Part shown: piece after piece, positions 8,108 through 15,425 of the stretch
Layout of the letters: every line of letters starts with the position of its first letter
How positions within the stretch are numbered: position 1 is the stretch's first letter
DNA from: an uncultured Pseudomonadota bacterium
GTDB taxonomy: Bacteria > Pseudomonadota > Alphaproteobacteria > Rs-D84
NCBI GenBank assembly: GCA_900313105.1
Contig: OMPY01000002.1
Coordinates: 1 to 35,708 of the forward strand
DNA: 35,708 nucleotides
Direction of reading: 5' to 3'
The notes under the pieces: generated by a model
Told to the model about the DNA's origin: nothing
Databases searched by the model: none
What the model saw: only the letters and a program-made list of their open reading frames with translations
Translations under genes and position numbers: made by a program

Positions 8108-10101
8108 TACCGTCCGACATTAAATTCATCACCATAGCCGGCTACGGATTGACCGCCGATATAGCAACCTATATCTTCAAAACCTTGTTTAACCTGGGCC
8201 TTTTTGACAAGGTTCGCCGTCACAATTCCGCCAACGGTCCCCAAAACAACACCCGCAATACTGTCCGACGCAAGGCGCGCGGTGTTAAATTCGCCGTTTT
8301 CATCACGCCAAACATTCTTTTCAAACCCACCAATCGTTGCCGTTAAACCGTTAAATTTGCTGTCCAGGTCGCTTTCCAAACCCGCAACATATTTTGCCGT
8401 CCATTCACATTTGCCATTTTTGATTTCTTGGTTATCGTCACGACACACGCATTTTCCACCGCGTTCCACCGTTCCCGCAACAATGCATTTACAATTCGAA
8501 TCCATATTATCCGGATCCGAACACCTAACAGGTGTCGGCAAAGACGGCGCAATTGTCGATGGTGTAATTTCACCCGCATCCATCTGATCTTGTTGTGGCG
8601 ACATAGTACCACTTTGGTTTTCGTTTGGTTCCGTTCCAGCACGACACCAGCCCATAGAGCGACCATTCTTTTTCACCAAATAAGTTCCAGGTTGACACGC
8701 GGTCGCGGCACAAACCCGTTCATTCTTGTTCTTTTGAATACAACGCCCAGCGGTTGCATATTGTGGCAATTTGTCACCAACACAATCCGCATCTGTTTTG
8801 CACCCTTTTGCATTATCCGGTGCATCGGCCGGTGGCGGAGTTATGTTTGTCTTTTGACCGGGTATTGTCACATCAGCGACACATTTTGCACCGTCGCGTG
8901 TCATGCCTTCGGGACACAACCAATACCAACACGCACCACCATCATCAGTATATTTCGCCGCAGGCGTTATAGAATACCCCCCATTGGGATCAATTGGTTC
9001 ACTATATCCCGGGCAATACTTTATACGACATTCTTTTGACCAATGGTCATTCATAAACAAACCACGAAAACCCTGATCTGTTTCATGTTCCTTGCGCCCT
9101 TGAACACATTTTGTAATATATGGGAAATCATTGCAAAACATTTCTCCACCTATATCAACATTACGCGCCTGAATGTTAGACATCGCTTTTGATGTATGAC
9201 AGCAACTATATACCCCAATAACTGGATCATATTCACAATCTGTTTCTGAAAATGCTTTACGTCCGGCGGCAATTGCGCCACCAACCGCCCCAACAGCAAT
9301 TGCGGCCCCATACCCAATTTGACCAAGCCCAGGGATTAAATTGATAACTGCCGCAGTCCCAGCCGCCATCGCCGCACCATCGCCCGCACTGCGCGCGACA
9401 TCGCCCCAGTTTGTTTTTCTATCTTTGGGTTTTTCCGCATCGGCAAAATCCACCGCACCCACGACACCACCAAGAATCGCGAGTCCACTTCCCACAACAT
9501 TTCCACCTGTTGTTTTAGGCGATGAAGTTGTCTTTGGGGGCGTTCCAGTACCACCACCCCCGGCACCCCCGCCAGTTCCACCTGTTCCCGGTCCAAGTTG
9601 TTTTGGTGCCGACGTTGTGGTATTTGTTGTAGATGTCGCAGGTGTCTGTGTTGTAGGGGTTTTCACAATACTTTTACTGGGACCAATTTGTTTTGTTGGT
9701 GTTGTTCCACCCGTGGTCGAAGTCCCGGTCTTTGCAACATTTGGTTCATATTTGGTAACGGCCGTAGTCGTGTTTGACTTTGGAACCAACGCACCATTAT
9801 TTGTTGCGCTTGCGGATGTGGTTCCCTTGCCACTCGAACCGCCACCACCAAATCCACCACCTGGGTTAGTATTTGGTATCGGCGTTCGATTTATTTGGTT
9901 GGTCCCGTTATCCAGCGCTTTTAATATTCTATCAACAGCGGATTTAGAAAGTTGACTTTCAACCGCGCCCCCGTATGGCTGACCATCTGATAAAATTCGA
10001 TAAAAACCATTTCCCAAATCAAGAACTTCAATGAGCGCAGCATACGAATTCACAACAAATGTAATCACAAAAAAACACCCAAATAAAAATTTTTTATACA
10101 C
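8107..10101 (-). CDS. Secreted Gly/Thr- and Cys-rich protein
   Basis: 664 residues, family not recognised. I choose the GTG start at 10101 because AAGGAGG lies just upstream and because it begins a clean signal peptide (MYKKFLFGCFFVITFVVNSYA). An upstream ATG at 10134 is in frame but lies inside a terminator-like hairpin. Residues 72-200 are a Thr/Gly/Pro linker with KQ(I/L)GP repeated. Residues 201-220 and 241-285 are Gly/Ala-rich hydrophobic segments. Residues 289 to about 590 are Cys-rich, with EGF-like spacing in places. The last 51 residues hold another Gly-rich hydrophobic hairpin, a charged stretch, then CYIGG...GYGDEF. The stop lies at the edge of the repeat at 7954-8107. It is transcribed from its own promoter through a structured leader, so its expression is probably regulated. 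Confidence 0.85.
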   Translation of the reverse strand: MYKKFLFGCFFVITFVVNSYAALIEVLDLGNGFYRILSDGQPYGGAVESQLSKSAVDRILKALDNGTNQINRTPIPNTNPGGGFGGGGSSGKGTTSASATNNGALVPKSNTTTAVTKYEPNVAKTGTSTTGGTTPTKQIGPSKSIVKTPTTQTPATSTTNTTTSAPKQLGPGTGGTGGGAGGGGTGTPPKTTSSPKTTGGNVVGSGLAILGGVVGAVDFADAEKPKDRKTNWGDVARSAGDGAAMAAGTAAVINLIPGLGQIGYGAAIAVGAVGGAIAAGRKAFSETDCEYDPVIGVYSCCHTSKAMSNIQARNVDIGGEMFCNDFPYITKCVQGRKEHETDQGFRGLFMNDHWSKECRIKYCPGYSEPIDPNGGYSITPAAKYTDDGGACWYWLCPEGMTRDGAKCVADVTIPGQKTNITPPPADAPDNAKGCKTDADCVGDKLPQYATAGRCIQKNKNERVCAATACQPGTYLVKKNGRSMGWCRAGTEPNENQSGTMSPQQDQMDAGEITPSTIAPSLPTPVRCSDPDNMDSNCKCIVAGTVERGGKCVCRDDNQEIKNGKCEWTAKYVAGLESDLDSKFNGLTATIGGFEKNVWRDENGEFNTARLASDSIAGVVLGTVGGIVTANLVKKAQVKQGFEDIGCYIGGQSVAGYGDEFNVGR

Positions 10102-10301
10102 TTCTCGCCTCCTTTTTGTGCAACAAAAAACCACCGAATTGCTTCAAGTGGTTGGAGGTTAACGACTACGTTCCGAGGAAATAGTGGGCTTATTCTATAT
10201 ATTCACCGCCCTCCAACCACACGTGGTTGGAGGTGTTTTATGTCCCCGCGGACACTCGGAATCATGGGTCGTTACACCCCACCGACGGAACACCCGCCAG
10301 C
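10102..10301 (-). promoter_or_regulatory. Attenuator-like structured leader (riboswitch candidate)
   Basis: From the predicted start near 10301 the minus-strand RNA can fold in two exclusive ways. Segment 1 (10233-10223, CCTCCAACCAC) pairs with segment 2 (10220-10210, GTGGTTGGAGG). Segment 3 (10158-10148) is an exact copy of segment 1 and can also pair with segment 2. The CCAC of segment 3 is also the left arm of a terminator hairpin (right arm GTGG at 10134-10131) that ends in a U tract. Pairing 1:2 therefore allows termination, and pairing 2:3 blocks it. A closing stem (7 bp TAACGAC/GTCGTTA plus 7 bp TTCCGAG/CTCGGAA) and a small hairpin (10254-10241) enclose segments 1 and 2 like an aptamer. 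I do not recognise a known riboswitch class. It could instead be a separate ~177-nt small RNA. Confidence 0.65.
10125..10153 (-). terminator. Terminator hairpin inside the leader
   Basis: On the minus strand AACCAC-TT-GAA-GCAA-TTC-G-GTGGTT forms a stem with a GNRA-type GCAA loop, followed by six U. It sits 24 bases upstream of the GTG start and its ribosome site, as expected of a conditional terminator or the end of a small RNA. Confidence 0.7.
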
Positions 10302-10307
10302 ACGTGA

Positions 10308-10336
10308 ATTATATCATAAAACACATATGGTTGCAA
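10308..10336 (-). promoter_or_regulatory. Strong sigma70-type promoter for the leader
   Basis: Minus strand: TTGCAA (10336-10331), a 17-bp spacer and a perfect TATAAT (10313-10308). The predicted start is near 10301. It lies just beyond two tandem terminators that close the ribosomal operon, so it starts an independent transcript toward the gene at 10101. Confidence 0.85.
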
Positions 10337-10342
10337 GGATTG

Positions 10343-10366
10343 AAAAACCGGCGCAACGCGCCGGTT
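10343..10366 (-). terminator. Second terminator downstream of rpsK
   Basis: AACCGGCGC...GCGCCGGTT with a 3-base loop, followed on the minus strand by UUUUU. It is in tandem with the terminator at 10384-10412. Confidence 0.8.
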
Positions 10367-10383
10367 CCACTTACACTAACACT

Positions 10384-10412
10384 AAAAAAATCCGCCAAGG
10401 CGGATTTTTTTC
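10384..10412 (-). terminator. Terminator of the ribosomal operon after rpsK
   Basis: ATCCGCC-TT-GGCGGAT on the minus strand followed by a run of T, immediately after the rpsK stop. The A/T flanks make it usable in both directions. Confidence 0.85.
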
Positions 10413-10790
10413 TTAAACTCTACGCACTTTCTTTGGACGGCAACCGTTGTGCGGAATACGCGTTGTATCGGTAATACTTTGCACAACCAAACCGGCATTC
10501 GCCAAACCACGAACCGCAGATTCACGACCCTGGCCAATTCCGCGCATAAGGACATCGACGGTCTTCATACCCATTTCGGCAACCTTTTTGCCAACCGCGT
10601 CCGCAACAACCGTCGCCGCATACGGGGTCGATTTCTTTGCGCCCTTGAAATTATTCGCGCCCGCCGTCGCCCAGGTCAAAACCGCACCCGATTGATCGGT
10701 GATTGTGATACGCGTATTATTATTTGTGGCAACGACATGTGCAATGCCGTGCGAAACTTTTTTTACAACTTTCTTTTTATTTAATGCCAT
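10413..10790 (-). CDS. rpsK: 30S ribosomal protein S11
   Basis: 125 residues, normal length. S11 lies on the platform of the small subunit near the mRNA exit path. The sequence shows the usual core (SGAVLTWATAGANNFKGAKKSTPYAA) and the conserved C-terminal GCRPKKVRRV. The ribosome site AAAGGA lies ahead of ATG. It is the last gene of the cluster; rpoA would normally follow but lies elsewhere on the other strand. Confidence 0.98.
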   Translation of the reverse strand: MALNKKKVVKKVSHGIAHVVATNNNTRITITDQSGAVLTWATAGANNFKGAKKSTPYAATVVADAVGKKVAEMGMKTVDVLMRGIGQGRESAVRGLANAGLVVQSITDTTRIPHNGCRPKKVRRV

Positions 10791-10854
10791 TTTTGTTTTT
10801 TCCTTTGATTAGATGTCTTCAATTAACTATCGTGTTAATCTCTACCCAATTTTA

Positions 10855-11232
10855 TTATTTACCCTTGACCGCAGAACCCGCGACAACGATACGCTTACCC
10901 TTGCGCGTACGGGCATTGGTCTGTGTCCGTTGACCGCGAACCGGCAACCGGTTACGATGACGGATACCGCGATAGGTTTTCAAATCTTGCAACCGTTTGA
11001 TATTCATTGCAACTTCGCGGCGAACGTCACCTTCGACCTTGAAATTCTGTTCAATATAGTTCGAAATTTTGATAACGTCTTCGTCGGTCAAATCCTTTGC
11101 GCGCAGACCGTCTTTCAACTTTAATGCCTTGCAAATCTGTGCGGCGCGGGTTGGCCCAATGCCGTGGATGTATTGCAACGCGGCCTCGATACGTTTTTCT
11201 GTGGGTATATTTACACCTGCTATACGTGCCAT
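10855..11232 (-). CDS. rpsM: 30S ribosomal protein S13
   Basis: 125 residues, full length. S13 sits at the head of the small subunit and touches the P-site tRNA and the large subunit. The start [16 protein letters not shown] and the basic tail [18 protein letters not shown] are typical. The ribosome site is AAGGA. It is preceded by a spacer that holds a promoter (11296-11323) but not the adenylate kinase gene often found between secY and rpsM. Confidence 0.98.
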   Translation of the reverse strand: MARIAGVNIPTEKRIEAALQYIHGIGPTRAAQICKALKLKDGLRAKDLTDEDVIKISNYIEQNFKVEGDVRREVAMNIKRLQDLKTYRGIRHRNRLPVRGQRTQTNARTRKGKRIVVAGSAVKGK

Positions 11233-11295
11233 TTTTATTTTTCCTTTTTATTTTTTTGTTCGGACGTTTCAGCCCCCATTTTTGCCATTACGACA

Positions 11296-11323
11296 ATTCT
11301 ATACGAATCGGCGCAAAAGTCAA
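11296..11323 (-). promoter_or_regulatory. Internal promoter ahead of rpsM-rpsK
   Basis: Minus strand: TTGACT (11323-11318), a 16-bp spacer and TAGAAT (11301-11296), in the secY-rpsM gap. It would allow rpsM-rpsK to be transcribed separately. An ATG at 11287, close to the predicted start site, opens a 17-codon frame (MAKMGAETS...) that may be chance. Confidence 0.6.
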
Positions 11324-11343
11324 ACCTTTGTTTCACGCAAGTT

Positions 11344-12660
11344 TTAATTACGGAAACGACCTTTCTTTGCGGCGCCCATAACGCCATGATACTGCTTTGC
11401 AACCAAATAAGATTGCACCTGGTTCATGGTGTCAAGCACGACACCCGCAACGATTAAAACACTGGTTCCGCCAATCATCAACGGCATTCCAAAGTGCGTA
11501 TTCAAAATAATCGGCAACACGCACACGACAATCAGGTACAAAACGCCAATCGCCGTCACCCGTGATACCATGGAATCCAAGAAACTCACCGTCTGTTCGC
11601 CCGGCCGCACGCCCGGAATATAACCACCGGCATTGCGCAGATTATTACTGGTTTCTTCGGAATTGAACACGACCGCCGTTTGGAAATACGCAAAGAACGC
11701 AATCAAAATCGTGTACAAAATGATATATGACCACGCCCCATATGTAAAAAATCCCATTATATTTTGCACAACAAGATTTTCACTTTGAACGAATCGTTGC
11801 ACAAACGCCGGCAACATCATAATGGACGACGCAAACACCGGCCCCATAACGCCCGACATATTGACCTTTATCGGCAAATACGACGCGTTCGTATTCACAA
11901 CACCGTTCGCCATAACCTGACGCGGGTACAAGATTTGCACGCGACGTTGCGCCAATTCAAAGAACGCAATCAACGCAACAATTCCGACCACAAACAATAT
12001 CACCAACGCAATCATCGCCGGCGACATTTGCCCAACGGACCCAAGGGACACAATTTTCGCGACACCTTCGGGAATTTGCGCGATAATGCCCGCGAAAATA
12101 AGCAGCGATGCGCCCTGGCCTATGCCACGCGCGGTAATTTGTTCCGCAAGCCACATGACAAAAACCGTTCCACCGACCAACGCAATAATAGCCGACAATT
12201 CAAACGAAAATCCCGGATTCACAACCGCACGAACACCATTGACCGGCGCCATCACTTCCAATCCACGCACCACGGCCCAACCTTGAACCACGGCAAGCAA
12301 TACCGCCAAATAGCGTGTATATTGGTTGATTTTGATACGGCCCGATTCGCCTTCTTTGCGTAAATCATTTAGCGATTTACTGGTCGCGGTCAACAACTGC
12401 AACACGATAGATGCCGAAATATACGGGAAAATGTTCAGTGCCAACACCGACATACGCGAAAGCGACCCACCGGTGAACATATCGAACATGCCCATCATAC
12501 CACTGCCTTCGCCGGTAAACAAGTGCAACACCGCCGACGCATTTACGCCCGGCAACGGAATAAACGACCCGATACGATAGATAACCAGCGCCCCGAGCGT
12601 AAACAAAATACGCTTTTGCAAATCTGAAAGTTTCCCAAAAAACCTTGATATGAATTTCAT
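11344..12660 (-). CDS. secY: Protein translocase subunit SecY
   Basis: 438 residues, usual length. It is the channel subunit of the SecYEG inner-membrane translocon, with ten transmembrane helices. The cytoplasmic start (MKFISRFFGKLSDLQKRI), the plug-region residues after helix 1 (IPLPGVN), and the conserved loop with RPGEQT before helices 9-10 are visible. It lies in its usual place after rplO. It would export the signal-peptide proteins encoded on both sides of this cluster. Confidence 0.98.
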   Translation of the reverse strand: MKFISRFFGKLSDLQKRILFTLGALVIYRIGSFIPLPGVNASAVLHLFTGEGSGMMGMFDMFTGGSLSRMSVLALNIFPYISASIVLQLLTATSKSLNDLRKEGESGRIKINQYTRYLAVLLAVVQGWAVVRGLEVMAPVNGVRAVVNPGFSFELSAIIALVGGTVFVMWLAEQITARGIGQGASLLIFAGIIAQIPEGVAKIVSLGSVGQMSPAMIALVILFVVGIVALIAFFELAQRRVQILYPRQVMANGVVNTNASYLPIKVNMSGVMGPVFASSIMMLPAFVQRFVQSENLVVQNIMGFFTYGAWSYIILYTILIAFFAYFQTAVVFNSEETSNNLRNAGGYIPGVRPGEQTVSFLDSMVSRVTAIGVLYLIVVCVLPIILNTHFGMPLMIGGTSVLIVAGVVLDTMNQVQSYLVAKQYHGVMGAAKKGRFRN

Positions 12661-12686
12661 GCGCCGTCTCTCTTGCTTTGTCCCGA

Positions 12687-13145
12687 TTATTTATTTTTGA
12701 TTGTTCCGCCCACTTTGGTAATCGCGCTTTCCGCCGCCGCCGACCATTTTTCCGCAACGATATTCACCACGGTTTTAATTTCGCCCTTGGCCAAAACTTT
12801 CAAACCCGACATACGGCGATTCAAAATTTTTGCCGCCATCAAAGAATCGATACTGATTTCCTTGGCCGCATCAATTTTGCCGGCCGCGATAAACTTTTCA
12901 ATATCGCCCAAATTGATTGTCGCATAGTGTTTCGCAAATGGATTTGTAAAACCATATTTCGGGAAACGACGCAAAATCGGCATCTGACCACCCTGGAAAG
13001 TTGCCTGTTTACGCGAACCCGCGCGCGCCTTTTGACCCTTGGTTCCACGACCCGCGGTTTTACCATAACCCGACGCCATACCACGACCAACGCGTTTAAT
13101 ATCGGACCGTGCACCCTTATTATCCATCAAAGCATTTAATTTCAT
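12687..13145 (-). CDS. rplO: 50S ribosomal protein L15
   Basis: 152 residues. I choose ATG at 13145 (MKLNALMDNKGARSDIKRVGRGM) because AGGAGT precedes it. A frame open up to 13199 adds 18 residues unlike L15. The glycine-rich N-terminal extension (GRGMASGYGKTAGRGTKGQK-type) that threads into 23S rRNA and the C-terminal L15e/L18e-like domain are present. In other bacteria rpmD lies directly upstream; here an unrelated gene separates them. Confidence 0.97.
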   Translation of the reverse strand: MKLNALMDNKGARSDIKRVGRGMASGYGKTAGRGTKGQKARAGSRKQATFQGGQMPILRRFPKYGFTNPFAKHYATINLGDIEKFIAAGKIDAAKEISIDSLMAAKILNRRMSGLKVLAKGEIKTVVNIVAEKWSAAAESAITKVGGTIKNK

Positions 13146-13159
13146 TTTTTTACTCCTAT

Positions 13160-13173
13160 GAACTATATAGTTC
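13160..13173. promoter_or_regulatory. 14-bp perfect palindrome before rplO
   Basis: GAACTATATAGTTC lies directly upstream of the rplO ribosome site. On the minus strand TTGTCC sits 16 bases before TATATA inside the palindrome, so this may be an internal promoter with an overlapping operator, restarting transcription after the inserted gene. This is a weak prediction. Confidence 0.35.
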
Positions 13174-13208
13174 GTTTGCGCATGCGGACAAGTATCCACA
13201 TACTCGGT

Positions 13209-13667
13209 TTACTTACGATACGCTTCAAAAAGCTGTGGATAAAACTTTTCGATCGCATCCTTATACTGTATATACCGAGATGACGTCCTTGTAACTCTAC
13301 AAATAGTCTTCTCATCAGCGTCAAAAACTTTGTATAAAACAGGTTCTGTTATCATTTTGAACGACAGTCTACTAACCACATGATCAGCCAAAGATCTCAT
13401 GGACTGATCTTCCGACGTACCTATAGACCGCCGTCCACAAAATTCTGCACACTTCAACAGCAGGAAATTTCTAATATCTGTCGGTACAGAATCGCAGGCA
13501 AACCCAGCAAGTAAAGGAACTATCTGGTCATGCTTGGTAATCTGAACATTATGTGTACATTTATCAGCGAAACTTGCAAGACCGCTAACATCCAAACCAC
13601 TAGTTTGAACAGTATACCAATCCTTCAATACCCTACTTACAGAAAAAAATCCTTGACTGTATTTCAT
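13209..13667 (-). CDS. Unknown 152-residue protein inserted in the spc operon
   Basis: It starts 5 bases after the rpmD stop and ends 63 bases before rplO, in the same direction, so it must be cotranscribed with ribosomal genes. I recognise no family. It has no signal peptide or membrane helix, is mixed alpha/beta in appearance, has four Cys (one pair spaced as C-AEF-C), and ends in a charged region (DAIEKFYPQLFEAYRK). The ribosome site is only GGAAG, about ten bases upstream within the end of rpmD, so translation may be coupled and weak. Codon choice differs from its neighbours: more AGT, GTA and AGA/AGG, fewer GCG/CGC. That suggests a later arrival. An intact frame of this length in an essential operon argues for selection. 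Confidence 0.75.
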   Translation of the reverse strand: MKYSQGFFSVSRVLKDWYTVQTSGLDVSGLASFADKCTHNVQITKHDQIVPLLAGFACDSVPTDIRNFLLLKCAEFCGRRSIGTSEDQSMRSLADHVVSRLSFKMITEPVLYKVFDADEKTICRVTRTSSRYIQYKDAIEKFYPQLFEAYRK

Positions 13668-13672
13668 GTTTA

Positions 13673-13855
13673 TTATTCTTCCGTTACACTAACCAAATGT
13701 GCGACCTTGGCAATCATGCCACGAATTGATGCGCAGTCCGCGAATTCGTGCGATTTGCCGATGCGACCCAATCCCAATGTAGCCAGAATTTTACGTTGCG
13801 ATTCCGGACGACCGATAACACTTTTGACTTGTTTCACAATTATTTTTTTTGCCAT
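13673..13855 (-). CDS. rpmD: 50S ribosomal protein L30
   Basis: 60 residues. ATG at 13855 is preferred (AAAGGTG upstream, protein MAKKIIVKQVKSVIG). A GTG three codons earlier overlaps the ribosome site. The L30 signature RKILATLGLGRIGKSHEF is visible. L30 is a small protein of the large subunit absent from some bacteria, so its retention is informative. It is followed by an inserted gene instead of rplO. Confidence 0.96.
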   Translation of the reverse strand: MAKKIIVKQVKSVIGRPESQRKILATLGLGRIGKSHEFADCASIRGMIAKVAHLVSVTEE

Positions 13856-13870
13856 AACAATCACCTTTTA

Positions 13871-14434
13871 TTATTTGTCTTCCGTTGCCGCGGCTTCTTC
13901 GGCCATCTTTTTACCGTCACGACCCGCGACAATTTCCGCAACCGTTTTACCACGACGCGCCGCCACGGTCTTTGGCGAATTCATCTTCGAGAAAGCGAGG
14001 AACACCGCACGAATCATATTGTTCGGGTTATTTGCACCCTGGGACTTTACAACGACGTCTTGGACCCCCAGGCAATCGAACACCGCACGCAACGCCCCAC
14101 CCGCGATGATACCGGTACCGGGAACCGCACTGCGCAAAACCAATTTACTTGCACCGTATTTAACCGAAATATCATGATGCAATGTGCGCCCTTCTTTCAG
14201 TGGAACGCGAATCATTTTTGCCTTGGCGGCCTTGGTTGCCTTTTGCACGGCGGATTGCACTTCCAATGCCTTGCCTTTACCAAAACCAACCTTGCCGGCC
14301 TTGTCCCCAACGACGACGAGTGCCGAAAAAGACATATTCTTACCGCCCTTCACCGTCTTGGAAACGCGGTTCACAGAAACCAATTTATCTACTAAATTAT
14401 CTGTCTGTAAATTTTTATTATCAAAACGTGCCAT
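13871..14434 (-). CDS. rpsE: 30S ribosomal protein S5
   Basis: 187 residues. S5 binds 16S rRNA near the decoding centre and mRNA entrance and influences accuracy. The N-terminal double-stranded-RNA-binding fold ([21 protein letters not shown]) and the C-terminal domain ([20 protein letters not shown]) are clear. The acidic Ala/Glu tail is common in this class. GGAG precedes the start. It lies between rplR and rpmD as usual. Confidence 0.98.
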   Translation of the reverse strand: MARFDNKNLQTDNLVDKLVSVNRVSKTVKGGKNMSFSALVVVGDKAGKVGFGKGKALEVQSAVQKATKAAKAKMIRVPLKEGRTLHHDISVKYGASKLVLRSAVPGTGIIAGGALRAVFDCLGVQDVVVKSQGANNPNNMIRAVFLAFSKMNSPKTVAARRGKTVAEIVAGRDGKKMAEEAAATEDK

Positions 14435-14453
14435 TTATAAACTCCATTTATAT

Positions 14454-14810
14454 TTAGATTCTGACGCCACCGGCGCGGATTGCCTCGCACAATGCCTTTA
14501 CACGACCATGATAGCGATACGCCCCACGATCGAAATAGCAATTGTCCGCAATTTTTGCCGCGACAACACGTTCGGCGAACGCCTTGCCAACCAATTCGGC
14601 ACCCGCGATATTCCAACCGTGCCCCTTAAAGCCCTTTTCTTTGGACGATGCGGCACAAATTGTACGGCCCTTTACATCATCAATGGCCTGAATTTCAATA
14701 TGACGACCACTGCGGAAAACCGACAAACGGATTTTCCCAGGGTTTTTCTTTTTCAACGCAACGCGTGTCACCAATTTGCGTCTTTCTTCCGTAGATAAAT
14801 GTTTCAACAT
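14454..14810 (-). CDS. rplR: 50S ribosomal protein L18
   Basis: 118 residues, normal length. L18 binds 5S rRNA and, with L5, joins it to the large subunit. The C-terminal YRYHGRVKALCEAIRAGG(V/L) motif is diagnostic. The ribosome site AAAAGG lies ahead. The spacer to rplF carries a short palindrome (14830-14844) also found between rplE and rplX. Confidence 0.98.
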   Translation of the reverse strand: MLKHLSTEERRKLVTRVALKKKNPGKIRLSVFRSGRHIEIQAIDDVKGRTICAASSKEKGFKGHGWNIAGAELVGKAFAERVVAAKIADNCYFDRGAYRYHGRVKALCEAIRAGGVRI

Positions 14811-14829
14811 TTTTTTTCCTTTTTTCCAA

Positions 14830-14844
14830 TTCCCGTAACAGCGG
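14830..14844. repeat. 15-nt intergenic repeat, copy 1
   Basis: TTCCCGTAACAGCGG, identical to 16757-16771. On the minus strand it reads CCGCTGTTACGGGAA and can form a small CCG(C)/CGGG stem. It lies between rplF and rplR. Confidence 0.5.
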
Positions 14845-14857
14845 AAATTTTTATTTA

Positions 14858-15409
14858 TTATTTCTTTTTACCTTCTTTGTGGCGAACCTTTTCACCCTTA
14901 TAGAAGATACCCTTGGCCTTGTACGGGTCCATTTTGCGAATCTTGTGAATTTTATCCGCGAACAAACCGACCGCACATTTGTCGTTACCACTGATGGTAA
15001 ATTCCGTCGGCGTTTCACCCATTGTCACGGTCAAACCATCCGGAATTTCCATAACAACATCATGCGAAAAGCCAACCACCAAAGTGAATTTTTTGCCACT
15101 GACCGATGCCTTGTATCCGACACCCTTCATATACATCGCCTTGGAAAAGCCATGTGTCACGCCTTCGACCGCATTACGGATATTGCGGGTCATTGTTCCC
15201 CACATCGCACGCGACGCTTTGTCTTCGGCATCTTTAGGGGTAACTACAACCTGGCCGGCTTCAACCTTGACATCAACCAAACCGGAATTTTTCGTATTCA
15301 TTGGAACGGTCAATTCACCCTTTGGCCCTTTGATAACCAATTTGTCGCCATCCACAGATGCAACCACACCATCAATCAATTTAACTGGATATTTTCCTGC
15401 CCTTGACAT
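14858..15409 (-). CDS. rplF: 50S ribosomal protein L6
   Basis: 183 residues, full length. L6 has two similar domains and lies near the factor-binding site at the base of the L7/L12 stalk. The start MSRAGKYPVKL and the C-terminal motif RKMDPYKAKGIFYKGEKVRHKEGKK are typical. AAAGGA precedes ATG. Order rpsH-rplF-rplR is conserved. Confidence 0.98.
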   Translation of the reverse strand: MSRAGKYPVKLIDGVVASVDGDKLVIKGPKGELTVPMNTKNSGLVDVKVEAGQVVVTPKDAEDKASRAMWGTMTRNIRNAVEGVTHGFSKAMYMKGVGYKASVSGKKFTLVVGFSHDVVMEIPDGLTVTMGETPTEFTISGNDKCAVGLFADKIHKIRKMDPYKAKGIFYKGEKVRHKEGKKK

Positions 15410-15425
15410 AATTACATCCTTTTAA

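Noticed and set aside
7936-8346. Plus-strand frame across the palindromic repeat
   Set aside because: It runs through hairpin DNA and the antisense of a real gene. There is no ribosome site and the composition is not protein-like.
9341-9955. Plus-strand 204-codon frame opposite the 664-residue gene
   Set aside because: It arises from the Gly/Thr-rich low-complexity region on the other strand. It lacks a ribosome site.
10210-10233. Mini-ykkC (guanidine-II) hairpin
   Set aside because: The loop does not give ACGR and there are not two matching hairpins.
10125-10301. 6S RNA, tmRNA, RNase P RNA or SRP RNA
   Set aside because: No diagnostic tmRNA ends or tag, no RNase P core GAGGAAAGTC, and no SRP domain. 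A long closing stem recalls 6S, but two separate hairpins inside and the duplicated 11-mer fit an attenuator better. Not excluded without a covariance search.
12687-13199. Longer L15 starting at 13199
   Set aside because: The extension crosses the palindrome and the AGGAGT site that marks the start at 13145.
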